The translations under genes were made by a program, and so were the position numbers. A stretch of 64,000 nucleotides of DNA from Malania oleifera (lineage: Eukaryota > Streptophyta > Magnoliopsida > Santalales > Ximeniaceae), in assembly GCF_029873635.1 (NCBI RefSeq), contig NC_080425.1, forward strand, positions 40,551,390 through 40,615,389, read 5' to 3'. The notes beneath the pieces were generated by a model, which saw nothing but the letters and a program-made list of their open reading frames with translations, made no database searches and was not told the origin of the DNA. Below are positions 1-11,942 of the stretch, piece by piece. Positions within the stretch are counted from its first letter, which is position 1. Each line of letters starts with the position of its first letter.

Positions 1-63
1 AACCCTACCCCTGCTTTTCTTTTTTCTTTCTTTCTTTTTTAATTTTTATTCTTTTTCTTTTTT

Positions 64-123
64 GTAATAAGAGTAATAATAATAATAACAATAATAATAA
101 TAATATTAACAATAATAATAGTA

Positions 124-165
<42 letters not shown>

Positions 166-168
166 AAT
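64..168. repeat. (TAA)n microsatellite
   Basis: Nearly uninterrupted TAA/ATA trinucleotide run with a few single-base interruptions. The tyrosine- and leucine-rich reading frame across it on the minus strand is a by-product of the repeat. The rest of the first 400 bases has no recognisable gene. Confidence 0.9.
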
Positions 169-394
169 TGTATTTGACCCTGGGCAAAAATAAGGTGCCT
201 ACACCCCTGGTATCCATTGGTCCAGGTGGGTTATGATTTATCAGGATGATTATGATTTGTCGGGATTATTATATTGGACATTATTATGGAAAAAAAATTT
301 ATGGTAAAATAAGCAAGTCATTACAAGGCGTCTGCTAGGTTAAGTTGAGGTGCCGGACACCCCTCTATTTGCTAATCTTTTTTTTTAAAAAAAA

Positions 395-916
395 AAAGCA
401 AAAATGTCAATTGTCTATCTGTTTTAGGTCAGGCGCCTGAGCATTTAAAAAACTTGTTTTTTAAGACTTTTATTTCAAAAACTCTTTTTGCTCTTTGGGC
501 CTTTTAATTTATAACTTTGAAAAACATTTTTCAAGGTTTTAAAAATAGGTCTCTAGGTCTTTATTATTCTTAAAGAGTTTCAATGCATTCATATTGAACT
601 TTAAATTGAAGTACTTACATTATAGACTTCCATAAGACTCTAAAATGTTCAATTCTTGAAGTTTTCATGTATGTTCTTACTTTGAGTTCATCTTGTCTTG
701 AGCTTCAATATTCTTTAAGCTTTCATAATATTTGTCAAACTTTGATATGAGCTTTCTTTGAATAATTTGTTTGTAGGTGTACAATGTACTCTTGTGATTA
801 CTTGATCTTGAACTTTCTAATACTTGATTCCTAAAACATCACAACTTTAAAAACATCTTAAATTCTCCTGATTTGTTATCATCAAAATAAAAGTCGTAAG
901 CCTTGTTAGGCCAACA
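395..916 (-). mobile_element. Ty1/copia (SIRE-like) LTR fragment
   Basis: The right edge reads GGCCAACA; reversed, it begins TGTTGGCCTAACAAGG, matching the starts of the copia LTRs ending at 16595 and starting at 59181. The stretch shares the run of CTTGAGC/CTTTAAGC-type phrases typical of the first third of those LTRs and contains a GCGCCTGA palindrome near 430. It abuts gypsy LTR sequence at 917, so it probably interrupts that LTR, whose first 0.8 kb would lie left of the window. The left boundary is uncertain. Confidence 0.6.
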
Positions 917-2156
917 TTATGATATATCTCTCAAATCGTATGGCACGAACATGTTTGTTATTTTTGCATAATTAAACCTGATGGTTTTTATGGTATTATA
1001 CAGTGAAATATATGGTTTTATACTGATCTCCGAAATCGTTAAGAATAATGTGAATTTAAGATATGACGGTTTTTATATGGAGTTATGATATGACAGGTTC
1101 TCTACAGAATTATGAATATGACGGTTTTATACCGAGTTATGATATGATGATTTTATACCGAGATATAATATGATGGTTTTATACCGAGTTATGATATGAC
1201 GGGTTTTATACAGATTTATGAATATGATGATTTATACCAAATTTTGAAAATGAGATCATGTTACTATTTTTGCTAAGTAAATTATATATATGGTTTATAA
1301 TACCTAAGGGAATAGATCTAATGGAAGTTCGGTACCATAGCTAGTGAAAGTATTAGTGCAGCCACACTGTAGTGGAAGTGTAGGCCATAGACAATCGATT
1401 TGGCCTGAGTAGGCAGGGTCGTACCGCCTAGAGTTCGGACCAAGTAGCGCAAATCGTACTTCAGAGCATGTTATGTTGACTTAGCAGTGGTCGGCTGGCC
1501 AAATTGCTAGGTCAAGTCTTCGGACCGCACAACTCGATCATGGGGATTATTCATGATGTTATATGATGGCCCAATAAGGAAGGTTCTCTATTCATATACA
1601 TAATTTATGAAAAATGAGCTATAATGAGCCGAAAGTATGTTATCAAGGAAAATGTATGTATTTTCAATGATATAGGTGTGAGTATAGTTTTCAAATGCCT
1701 TTTCACTTAAAGTTATATTAATGAATATATTATACTCACATTAAAACTCATGTTGGCCACATAGTGATGATAATCTAATCTGTCTTACTGAGAGGTGTCT
1801 CACCCCAATAAATATCTTCATTTTTCAAGACCTATAGGAAATCGAGTCTAGCAAGCTACGGGGCTAGGATTAGATTTTATAGTTCGTTATAATGTCTGTG
1901 AGACACTGGGTTATTATGTTTTTGTTTATTTTGGGATGTAATATGAATACTTGGAGGTACATGTTTAATTATGGTGGTATTAGAACTCTGGTAAAGTTGT
2001 TTTAAGGTTTGATGTATTTCCACTGCATGTTTTTAAATGTCTTGTGGAATGGCGTACCCAAGATCCCCTGTTGGGTTTGGGTCGCTATAATTATGGTATC
2101 AGTGATACATGTATGAAGAATAGCACTTCGGGCCTCATTGGGTTTGGGGCGCTATA
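917..2156 (+). mobile_element. Partial Ty3/gypsy LTR (first of three)
   Basis: Collinear with the last two thirds of the LTRs at 2364-4391 and 8808-10695, from the ATTATGATATATC phrase to the terminal GGGGCGCTATA. It contains the ATGATATGACGGTTTTATACC minisatellite (about 1060-1245) and the conserved GGCCAGATTGCTAGGTC-like and TTGGCCACA-like blocks. Its first part is not in the window; copia LTR sequence stands where it should continue. Confidence 0.85.
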
Positions 2157-2363
2157 GTTGAATCACGCAATTGAGGAAGTTTATGGGAATTGGAAGAGGA
2201 AATACATTAGAGATACCCACATTTATTCAAAGAGGTCCAACGCTAGTCAGGTAAGTGTGATTGTTTAGGTAAGTACTTGGTTTGTGAATATAAATGGTTT
2301 AGAATACGTTGTGATAAATTTCGATTAGCAAATTTCGAGGATTAAATTTTTATGAGGGGAGGA
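2157..2363 (+). mobile_element. Gypsy internal tail between LTRs 1 and 2
   Basis: About 200 bases matching the end of the internal region of the same family at 8600-8807. It runs from an AATCACGCAATTGAGGAAG phrase to the purine tract GAGGGGAGGA directly before an LTR. It therefore represents the 3' end of another copy whose downstream LTR is the one at 2364, showing that three LTRs share two internal regions. Confidence 0.8.
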
Positions 2364-4391
2364 TGTAAGGACCAAGTTTGGTATAAGACCAAATTGTCAA
2401 CAGTTTAAGGAATCTCAAAAAAACCATCGACGGTTTAGTGGAGCAACGGTTTGATATAAGACCAAACCACCAACGGTTTCATAAATCTCACGAAAACTGT
2501 CGATGGTTTCAAACAACCGAGAGTTTTTTATATAAGAACACGATAAAACTAGTTTGGTAAGAGACCAAACCGTCAACGGTTTCATCAAAACCGTCAAAGG
2601 TTTCTTGCGAGCTGGGGGTCTATAAAAGGAAATCTATTATTTCTTTTCATTTTAAGTCTATAAAAGGAAATCTATTATTTCTTTTCATTTTAACTCTCTC
2701 TCTCTCTCTCTCTCTCTCTGGGCTTTCACTCTCTCACTCACCCTTTCCCTAAATTGAGTCTCTCACTCTCTGTCTAGCCCAAAGGCACTCCACACATGCT
2801 CTTCAATCATCTCTCTCTCCTCCCGGCTTGTTGGCCCTCGTTTCTCGGCCAGGTTTAAGAAGCTAGGGTTTCCTCCAAAGGTTGTAGGTAGATTTTTAAG
2901 AACAAGTAAGGGGATTAGATTATGCTAATTATTTTTGAAATATAAACCTATTAAACAAAAGTATATAGATACTAGAATATTATATATGATTTTCTAAATG
3001 AATCAGGCATATGAAATGAGGGTTCTGGTTATTATACATATTTGGGGAAAACTAAAGTGAGTGGGGTGGTCATCTTCTTTTCCTGAAAAACATATGCATT
3101 GAGTTAAACTAAACCCTAGAGATGATCATACTTTTATTTTCAACAAGGTATATTTTCTTAGGGAAGTTTGTTATATTATGATATATCACTCAAATCGTGT
3201 GGCATGAGAATGTTTATTATTTTTGTGTAATTAAACTTGATGGTTTTTATGGTATTATACAGTGAAAGATTTGGTTTTATATTGATCTCAGAAATTGTTA
3301 AGAATAATTTGGATTTAAGATATGACAATTTTTATACCGAGTTATGATATGATAGGTTCTATACAAAATTATGAATATAACGGTTTTATACCGAATTATG
3401 ATATGATGGTTTTATACCGAGATATGATATGACGGTTTTATATAAATTTATGAATATGACAGTTTATACCGAATTGAGAAAATGAGATTATGTTACTGTT
3501 TTTACTATGTAAATTATATATATGGTTTATGAATCCTGAGGGACTAGATATTATGGAAGCTCGGTACTATAGTTAGTGAAAGTATTAGTGTAGCTACACT
3601 GTAGTGGAAGTGTAGGCCATAGACAGTCGATTTGGCCTGAGTAGGATCGTACCCTCCTAGAGTCTGGACCAGGTAAAGGTGGGCAAATCATACTTCAGAG
3701 CATGTTATGTTGACTTGGCAGTGGTCGATCGGCCAGATTGCTAGGTCCAGTCTTCAGACCACACAATCCAATCATGGGGGTTATTTATAATGTTATATGA
3801 TGGCCCAATAAGGAATATTCTCTATTCATATATGTAATTTATGAAAAATGGGCTATATTGAGCCGAAAGTATGTTATAAAGGAAAATGTATGTATTTTCA
3901 ATGATGTAGGTGTAAGTACAGTTTTCAAATGCCTTTTCACTTAAAGTTAAATTAATGAATGTCTTATGCTCACATTAAAACTCATGTTGGCCACACACTG
4001 ATGATAATCTAATCCGTCTTACTAAGAGGTGTCTCACCCTAATAAATATCTTCATTTTTCAGGACCTACATGAAACCGAGTCTAGCGAGCTATGGGGCTG
4101 AGATTAGATTTTATAGTTCATTGTAATGTTTGTGAGATACTGGGTTATTATGTTTTTGTTTATTTTGGGATGTAATATGAATACTTGGAGGTACATGTGT
4201 AATTATGGTGGTATTATAACTCTGGTAAAGTTGTTTTAAGGTTTGATGTATTTCCGTTGCATGTTTTTAAATGTCTTGTCGAATGCCATACTCAGGATCC
4301 CCTGTTGGGTTTAGGTCGCTATAATTATGGTATTAGAGATATATGTATGAATAATAGTACTCCGGGCCCCCACCGGGTTCGGGGCGCTACA
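2364..4391 (+). mobile_element. Ty3/gypsy (Tekay/Del-like) LTR, middle of array
   Basis: About 2.0 kb, starting TGTAAGGACC after a polypurine tract and ending GGGGCGCTACA. An array of ACCGTCGACGGTTT-like near-palindromes (about 2395-2610) is followed by a TATA-like TCTATAAAAGG at about 2620, a (TC)n tract near 2695-2720, a minisatellite at about 3300-3475, and the conserved CTCATGTTGGCCACACACTG block. A primer-site-like TATTTCAGAGCC follows the 3' end. Many differences from the LTR at 8808, roughly one base in ten in the stretches I compared, suggest an old insertion. Confidence 0.9.
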
Positions 4392-4856
4392 TTTGTTATT
4401 TCAGAGCCTACGTTAATAGGTCCTATAGACTTTAGGGATGATTATTAACAGAGTATAGGTATGAATTTTGATGAGGGTAGGAATGGGTAGACTAGGTATT
4501 GTAAGGTTGATCGGGTATAGGATGCATAGCAAATACAACAAGAAAATTTGAATTTTGGACTTTTGTCGCCCAGTATGGAAGAAGAAATCCATCGACGACT
4601 TTCTGTGATTTTTCTGAAACAGTCGACGGTTTCAAAAAAGCCATGGAAAACCACCGACGATTTTTTTTTGGGGTAGCGAGACTAAAATGTATAGTTTGAA
4701 CTTGGACATTAAGTTGATTGTTTTGTGGGAAGAAGTCCCTAAAGGAAAGTCTATGTAATCTTGTATGGTGTGTTGAGTACTTTGTAAATTCCTAGATAGA
4801 TATTTGTGCCGATCGCAGCATTAGGATTTTAAATTTGTTGTTGTCATATCTTCAGA

Positions 4857-5830
4857 ATGGATCCTAGAGATAAGAACGTGGATGCTAGAGGAAGTATTAA
4901 CTTGGGGGCTTTCAATGAAGAAGGCAGTGGTTCTACTTCATTACTACGTAGGCTAAATCAACGGGCTATGATAGAAATTATGTGGAATTCTAGGGGACAG
5001 AACTGCCCACCCCTTGACAAGGGTTGCACTGTTGAGCAATTCACCTGCCTAAACCCCCCAATTTTTATAGGAAGAGTTGATCCCATCATTGTGGAGGACT
5101 GGATCTAGGAGATGGAGGAGTTATTGGCAAGTTTTCGCTGCGCAGACGAGCAGAAGGTTTTGTATGTTGTTTTTAAAATGACTAGGGAAGCCAAACATTG
5201 GTGGATTTTACTTGAAGAACAAAGGCCAGAACTAGAAACCCTGACATGGAACCGTTTTAAGGAAATCTTCTATGACCGATACTTTCCCTCTTCTACCAGA
5301 GATGCCAAGGCAGAGGAGTTTATCAATTTAACCTAGGGGAACTTGACCGTTTGACAATATGCGGCCAAGTTTATGGAGTTGTCTTGTTTTGCCCTAAATA
5401 TGGTTCTATATGAATCTAAGAAGGCTCGGAGATTTAAGAAAGGTTTGAGTCTGAGGATCTACGAGCAGGTGGTGGCATTTCAAGTCCAGAACTTCTCGGA
5501 GTTGGTGGATAGAGCAACAGTATTGGAGAAAGGCCTACAGAAAAGTACAGAGGTACTAAACTAGAGGAAGAGGCCCATGCCTCTAGGTTTTCAGGCTGGT
5601 ACAAGTCAGGGTTCATGGAAGGGAAATAGAGATAACGTGGGCCAGAGGTGAGTTGTGGGGAATCAATCCTATCAGGGTGAGTCATCATGCCCTCCTTGTT
5701 CTAGATGTTATAAGAGGCATTCGGGGGAATGTCGGGTTAGAGCAGTGATCTGTTATCGGTGTGGTAGACCCGACCATATTACACGAGAATGTCGTGGGCC
5801 ACCAATTAATGTATCCACTCTTAATCGATA
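4857..5830 (+). pseudogene. Gypsy gag remnant with zinc knuckle
   Basis: The N-terminal part starts MDPRDKNVDARG. Next come the retrotransposon gag core phrases [21 protein letters not shown] and [17 protein letters not shown], and near 5750-5800 a CCHC zinc knuckle, CYRCGRPDHITREC. In the family this protein packages element RNA into cytoplasmic particles. It sits directly downstream of the LTR and primer site at 2364-4410. Broken in several places. Confidence 0.85.
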
Positions 5831-5899
5831 CCAGGGAAACAATCAGGCACCTCGAGATGGCTATCAAAGGAACACCGCCCAGACACGTGTTTATTCTCT

Positions 5900-6275
5900 T
5901 ACCCCAGGAGAGGCAAAAAGTGCTGGTGACATGGTGACATGTAACATTTTTATATTTTTGAAGAAAGCAATAGTCTTATTTAATTCTAGAACAACTCATT
6001 CTTTTATATCTCTGGAGTATATTAAAATGTGTGGGGTAGGAACTTAACCATTAGATGATGACTTATTTGTGGTCACACCAACGGGAACCTTAGTGGTATA
6101 TAGAAAGGTACTCAAAAATTATTCAGTTAGTATTCAGGGTAGGATGCTACCTGTGAATTTAGTTGTATTTGATAGGCATGGATTTGATGTAATTCTAGGA
6201 ATGGACTGGCTAGCCTCCGACTATGCTAGTATAGACTATTACAAGAAAGAGGTAGTATTCAAACCTCCTAGAGAG
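5900..6275 (+). pseudogene. Gypsy aspartic protease remnant
   Basis: Phrases typical of the plant gypsy protease follow the zinc knuckle: an ATHSFIS-like segment (here TTHSFISLEYIK) and FDVILGMDWLASDYASIDYYKKEVVF, which in intact relatives ends the protease and leads into reverse transcriptase. The family enzyme cleaves the gag-pol polyprotein. This copy is broken. Confidence 0.8.
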
Positions 6276-6419
6276 TAGGAGTGCAAATTTGTTGGGTCGT
6301 GTGTGTGTTCCTTACCAAAAATATTATCGGCTATTCAAGCAGAAAGGTTACTCTTGGATGGATGCCAAGGGTACCTGGAATGTGTGAAGGAAGCACCAAA
6401 GGAAGAACCAAAGCTGGAG

Positions 6420-7330
6420 GTTATCCCAGTAGTGAAGGAATTCTCAAATGTATTTTTGGAGGACTTACTTGGGTTGCCACCCAATCATGAGATCGAGTTT
6501 TCTATTGATCTACTTCCAGGAGAGGCATCAATCTCTAAGGCTCTATATAGAATGGCTCCTACGGAGTTGAAGGAATTGAAGGAGCAATTATAGGAATTAC
6601 TGGACAAGGGATTCATTAGACCTAGTGTGTCACCATGGAGAGCACCAATGTTATTTGTTAAAAAGAAAGACGGGTCGATGAGGATGTGTATTGATTATTA
6701 GGAAATAAATAATATGATAGTTAAGAACAAGTACCCACTACCCCGTATAGATAACTTGTTAGACCAACTTAAGGGAACACAAGTCTTCTCTAAGATCGAT
6801 CCCCGATCAGGGTACCATTAAGTGAAAGTCAAGTCAGAGGATATTCAATAGACCCAAGTAAGATTGAGACAGTAGTGGATTGGGTGAGATCAAAGAATGT
6901 TCAAGAGGTCAGGAGTTTCTTAGGTTTGGCAGGGTATTATCGCCTATTCGTCGAAGGGTTTTCTAAATTATCAGGTCCTATGACATAGTTGATGAGAAAG
7001 AATGTGAAGTATGAGTGGACTGATGATTGTGAGTAGAGCTTCCAAGAATTGAAACAATGACTCGTCACTACTTCGGTATTGACGATCCCTTTAGGAGTAG
7101 GTGGTTTTGTGATTTATAGTGATGCATCCCAGAAAGGGCTTGGGTGCGAGAATTTTACAGATTACAAAAGCCTTAAGTACTTCTTCACGCAAAAGGAACT
7201 AAATATGAAACAAAAGAGATAGCTAGAACTAATAAAGGACTATGATTGTACTATCAACTACCACCCAGGGAAAGCCAAAGTAGTAGTTGATGCGTTAAGT
7301 TAGAAGTCAGAGAATGCATCGGTCTCAATA
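6420..7330 (+). pseudogene. Gypsy reverse transcriptase/RNase H remnant
   Basis: Recognisable blocks in order are VVKEFSNVFLEDLLGLPP, the lysine-rich [13 protein letters not shown] block, [28 protein letters not shown] and the RNase H phrase VYSDASQKGLG (partly altered). Then comes YHPGKAKVVVDAL before the integrase. The domain is shorter than in intact relatives and has many breaks. Confidence 0.8.
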
Positions 7331-7399
7331 GTGGTAACTCAACATCAAATCAAGATGGATCTAGAAGGATTTGGTGTGGAAATAGTATAAGAGAACCAT

Positions 7400-8600
7400 C
7401 AGGATTTCATTGCCAATATGGTAATCCAACCGACCTTATTGGAAAAGATTAGAGTCGTACAGATGAAAGATACAGAGTTGGCGAAAATTATGGGTAAAGT
7501 ACAGAGTGTACTGAGGGCGGACTTTAACATCTCAAATGATGGGATTTTTAGGTTTCACACCAGACTATGTGTACTCGATGATGTTGAGATTAAAAAGGAC
7601 AATTATGAATAGACACATCGCTCTCTTTATACAGTGCATCCAAGAAGCACTAAGATGTATAGGGATCTACAAGAATCTTTCAAATAATATGAAGAGAGAA
7701 ATTGCCCGATTTGTGGAGTAGTGTCTTACATGTTAGCAAGTGCAGGATGAACATTAGAGACCAGCAAGGCCATTGCAACCACTTCACATGCTCAAGTGGA
7801 AGTGGGAGCACATTTCCATGGATTTCGTCATAGGGTTGCCACTAGCACTTCATGGGCAAAACGCCATTTAGGTATTTGTCGATCGTCTAACAAAAACTAC
7901 CCATTTTGTTTCGATTAAAGATTAGTTAATCCATGAATAGACTAGCAGAATTGTATGTGCATGAAACATGTGTGCAAGACTTCAGAGGCAGTTGGATTTA
8001 GTATCTGCCACTAGTTGAGTTCGCTTACAACAATAGCTATCAGGTCAATATTGAGATGGCACCATATGAAACAATATATGGTCAGAGGTGCTGATCTCCA
8101 TTGTATTGGGATGAGGTTGGCGAACGACAAATTTTGGGACCAAAAATTATACAACAGACTTTTGAGAAAATCAAACTCATTCGGGAAAGAATTAAAATAG
8201 CTCAAAGTTGACAGAAGAGTTATGCTGATATTCGTCGACGAGAGTTAGAGTTTGAGGTAGGAGATAAGATATTTTTGAGGATTGCTCCGATTAAGGGATT
8301 TATGAGATTTGGAAATAAGGATAAGCTAAGCCCTAGGTATATTGGGCCATTCAAGATACTGGAGAGGGTTGGTCTGGTTGCTTACAGGATAGCATTACAC
8401 CCGACAGTCTAGGATCCATGACGTGTTTCATGTGTCTATATTGAAAAAGTACATTTCAAATCCTTCGAATGTGATAAGCTATGAGGCATTGGAAGTTAGA
8501 GATACCTTATCATATGAGGAAGTGTCAGTTTAGATTCTAGACAAGAAGGAACAGGAACCATAGACCAAGAAGATTCCGTTAGAAAAAAGTACTCTGGCGT
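7400..8600 (+). pseudogene. Gypsy integrase remnant
   Basis: An integrase zinc-binding region near 7690-7760 is followed by core phrases such as WEHISMDFVIGLP and VDRLTKTTHF. The C-terminal segment is LEVGDKIFLRI-like, then LSPRYIGPFKILERVG and HDVFHVSILKKYISNPS. Related sequence recurs on the minus strand at 50653-50838 in a different gypsy family. Broken; a fossil. Confidence 0.8.
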
Positions 8601-8807
8601 AATCACACAATTGAGGAAGGTTCATGGGAATTGAAAGAGGAAAAATGTCAGAGGTACCCACATTTATTCAAAGAGGCCCAACGCTAGTCAGGTAAGTGTG
8701 ACTATTCAGGTAAGTGTTGGGTTTGTGAATACAAATGGTTTAGAATAGGTTGTGATAAATGTTGATTAGCAAATTTCAAGGAAGAAATTTTTATAAGGAG
8801 GGGAGGA

Positions 8808-10695
8808 TGTAAGGACCTAGTTTGGTATAAGACCAAACCTTCGACAATTTTAGAAATCTCATGGAAATCATTGACGGTTTCAAACAAATGAGAGTTTTTA
8901 TATAAGAACATAGGAAAAATGGTTTGGTAAGAGACCAAACCATCGACGATTTCATCAAACTGTCGACGGTTTCCTACAGGCCGGGGGCCTATAAAGGAAA
9001 CCTATTATTTCTTTTCATTTTAATTCTCTCTCTCTCTCTCTCTCTCTCTCGGGGCTTTAACTCTCTCTCTTTCACCCTTCCCTAAACCAAGTCTCTCACT
9101 CTCTTTCTAGCCCAAAGGCACTCCACACGTGCTTTCTAGTCCTCTCTCTCCTCCCGGCTTGTCAGACCTCATTTCTCGGCCATGTTTAGGAAGTTAGGGT
9201 TTCCTCCAAAAATTATAGGCAGATTTTCAAGAACAGGTAAGGGGATTAGATTATGTCAGTTATTTTTGAAATGTGAATCAATTGAACCAAAGTATATGGA
9301 TATAGAAATATTATATATGATTTTATGAATGAATCAGGCATAAGAAATAAGGGTTCTAGTTATTATACGTATCTGGGGAAAACTAAAGTGAGTGGGGTGA
9401 TCATCTCCTTTTCCTGAAAAACATATGTACTAAGTTAAACTAAGCTCTAGAGATGATCATACCTTTATTTTTAGTAAGGTATATTTTCTCAGGGTAGTTT
9501 GTTATATTATGATATATCACTTATATTGTGTGGTATGAGAATGTTTTTTATTTTTTGTATAATTAAACCTGATGGTTTTTGTGGTATTATACGGTGAAAG
9601 ATATGATTTTATATTGATCTCAGAAATTGTTAAGAATAATGTGGATTTAAGATATGACGGTTTTTATACCGAGTTATGAAATGACAATTTTATACCAAGA
9701 TATGATATGAAGATTTTATATCGAGTCATGATATGACAGGTTTTATACAGATTTATGAATGTGACAGTTTATACCAAATTGTGAAAATGAGATCATGTTA
9801 CTATTTTTGCTATGTAAATTATATATATGGTTTATGAACCTTGAGGGACTAGATCTTGTGGAAGCTCAGTACGATAGTTAGTGAAAGTATTAGTGCAGCC
9901 ACACTGTAGTGGAAGTGTATGCCATAGACAATCGATTTGGCTTGAGTAGGTTCGTACCCTTCTAGAGTTCAGACTAGGTAGAATTGGTCAAATCGTACTT
10001 TAGAGCATGTTATGTTGACCTAGTAGTGGTTGGCCAGCCAGATTGCTAGGTCTAGTCTTCAGATCGCATAATCCGATCATAGGGGTTATTCATGATGTTA
10101 TATGATGGCCCAATAAGGAAGGTTCTCTATTCATATACGTAATTTATGAAAATTGGGCTATATTGAGCCGAAAGTATGTTATCAAGGAAAATGTATGTAT
10201 TTTCAATGATATAGGTGCGAGTACAGTTTTCAAATGCCTTTTCACTTAAAGTTGAATTAATAAATGTCTTATGCTCACATTAAAACTCATGTTGGCCACA
10301 CACTGATGATAATCTAATCTGTCTTACTAAGAGGTGTCTCACCCTAATAAATATCTTCATTTTTTAGGACCTATAGGAAGCCGAGTCTAGAAAGCTACGG
10401 GGCTGGGATTAGATTTTATAGTTCATTGTAAGTGTTTGCGAGACACTGGGTTATTATGTTTTTGTTTATTTTGGGATGTAATATGAGTAGTTGGACTACA
10501 TGTGTAATTATGGTGGTATTAAAACTCTGGTAAAGTTCTTTTAAGGTTTGAAGTATTTTCGCTACATGTTTTTAAATGTATTGTGGAATGGCGTACCTAG
10601 GATCCCCTTTTGGGTTTGGGTCACTATAATTATGGTATCAAAGATATATGTATGGAGAATAGCACTCCGGGCCCTACCGGGTTCAGGGCGCTACA
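8808..10695 (+). mobile_element. Ty3/gypsy LTR, right end of array
   Basis: Starts TGTAAGGACC after the purine tract and ends GGGCGCTACA. It has the same parts as the LTR at 2364: near-palindromes at about 8820-8970, a TATA-like CCTATAAAGG near 8988, a (TC)n tract, a shorter minisatellite (about 9640-9775), and conserved 3' blocks. It is about 140 bases shorter than its partner, partly through fewer array units. Confidence 0.9.
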
Positions 10696-11021
10696 CAATC
10701 CCTTTTGTCAAGTGCTTTTTACTTTAACTAGTTCAAGCTGGGTAGTGTCCCTATGGACAGTTCTCTTCCCCTTTATGTGGGTTGTAGTGATTTTTTGACA
10801 GTTCAAGATGAACAAATCTTGAGGTCAATCACTTCACTCAGTCTTTCTAAATGGGTTTTATTGACTTAATAGTTCGGGATCACCAACTCTTGAGGTCAAT
10901 AACATCACTCATCCTTCTTGTTTTGTCTTCTTAGCCTAACCTCCATGTAACATTTAGTTAAAATGGATATCTCCATATTTATCTGACCCATTTTCAAATT
11001 TATCAACCAAAGAGGGGCAGC
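10696..11021 (+). other. Unassigned stretch ending in a polypurine-like tract
   Basis: No convincing gene. The last bases read AAAGAGGGGCAGC, followed by TGTTGATGG, which looks like a polypurine tract next to an LTR start. The stretch may be the internal tail of the TG-rich element that follows. This is inference from one junction. Confidence 0.35.
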
Positions 11022-11942
11022 TGTTGATGGCCATTTTGACCAAATGCCCAAAACGGAGGTTGGCAAGTCTCCTTGGACACACAAATTAAGGAAAATCCCT
11101 ATTATTCTAGGCTTTTCTACACTCTCGTTTCCAAATTTTACTGCATTGGTTGATTCAAAGCAATTTTAAATAGTAAGAAAAGGTTTGACAATGATTTTGA
11201 CTTTAAACATGCAAATCAAGGCAAAATACTTATAGTTCCAGACTTTTCTGCACTCTTTCTACTAGATTTGACTATGTTAGTGATTCAAAATAATTTGAAA
11301 TGGTAAGAAGAGGTATGACTATGATTTTGATTTTGTGCTACAAATCAAGTCAAAACCCATGTCATTTCTAGCTTTTCTAATATTTTTTCACTAATTTTCA
11401 CTACACTGAGTGATATGAAAGTAGTCCAAAATGGTAAGGCATTGTCCCCCATAATTTTTCTCTCTAGCATAAAAATTAAGGTAGAAGCCTCAACATTTTT
11501 CACTTTTCGACTCTCTTTTTGCAAAATCTAACTGCATTGGTTGATCTAGAATGGTCTAAAATGATATGGAGGGATCAAATGTAATTTTGGCCTCAGTACA
11601 AAATTTGAGGCAAAATTCTGCCTTTTCAATAATTTTCTGACATTTTTGGGTGCTCATGAAATTTTTGGCCATTTCTTGTGGATCCCATGCACATTTTTAT
11701 TTAATTTAATATTTTTATTAAAAATTGAAATTAAATATAATAATATTTTAATGTTAAAATATAGGAAACTAAAATTTAAAATGATGTTTCACAAAAAAAA
11801 AAAGGTGGGCACTTGCACACATGCACCTGCTTACTTTACAAAATGATGTCATTTCATTTTATTTTAAATTCACAAAAAAAAAAAAAATAACAAGGAGACC
11901 CAAAACAATGTCGTTTTGACATCGTCACCCTTTCTTCTTCTT

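Larger units (their letters stand above)
4392..8807 (+). mobile_element. Gypsy internal region, decayed gag-pol
   Basis: Lies between two LTRs of one family in the usual order: primer site, gag, zinc knuckle, protease, reverse transcriptase/RNase H, integrase, polypurine tract GGGGAGGA. At 4.4 kb it is somewhat short for a Tekay/Del element. It is a fossil with many breaks and cannot be active. The C-terminal integrase part has the usual phrases LSPRYIGPFKILERVG and HDVFHVSILKKYISNPS. I infer Tekay/Del rather than another gypsy lineage from the LTR ends and this C-terminus; a reverse transcriptase tree would settle it. Confidence 0.9.

Noticed and set aside
5-217. Tyrosine/leucine-rich reading frame
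   Set aside because: Direct translation of the (TAA)n microsatellite.
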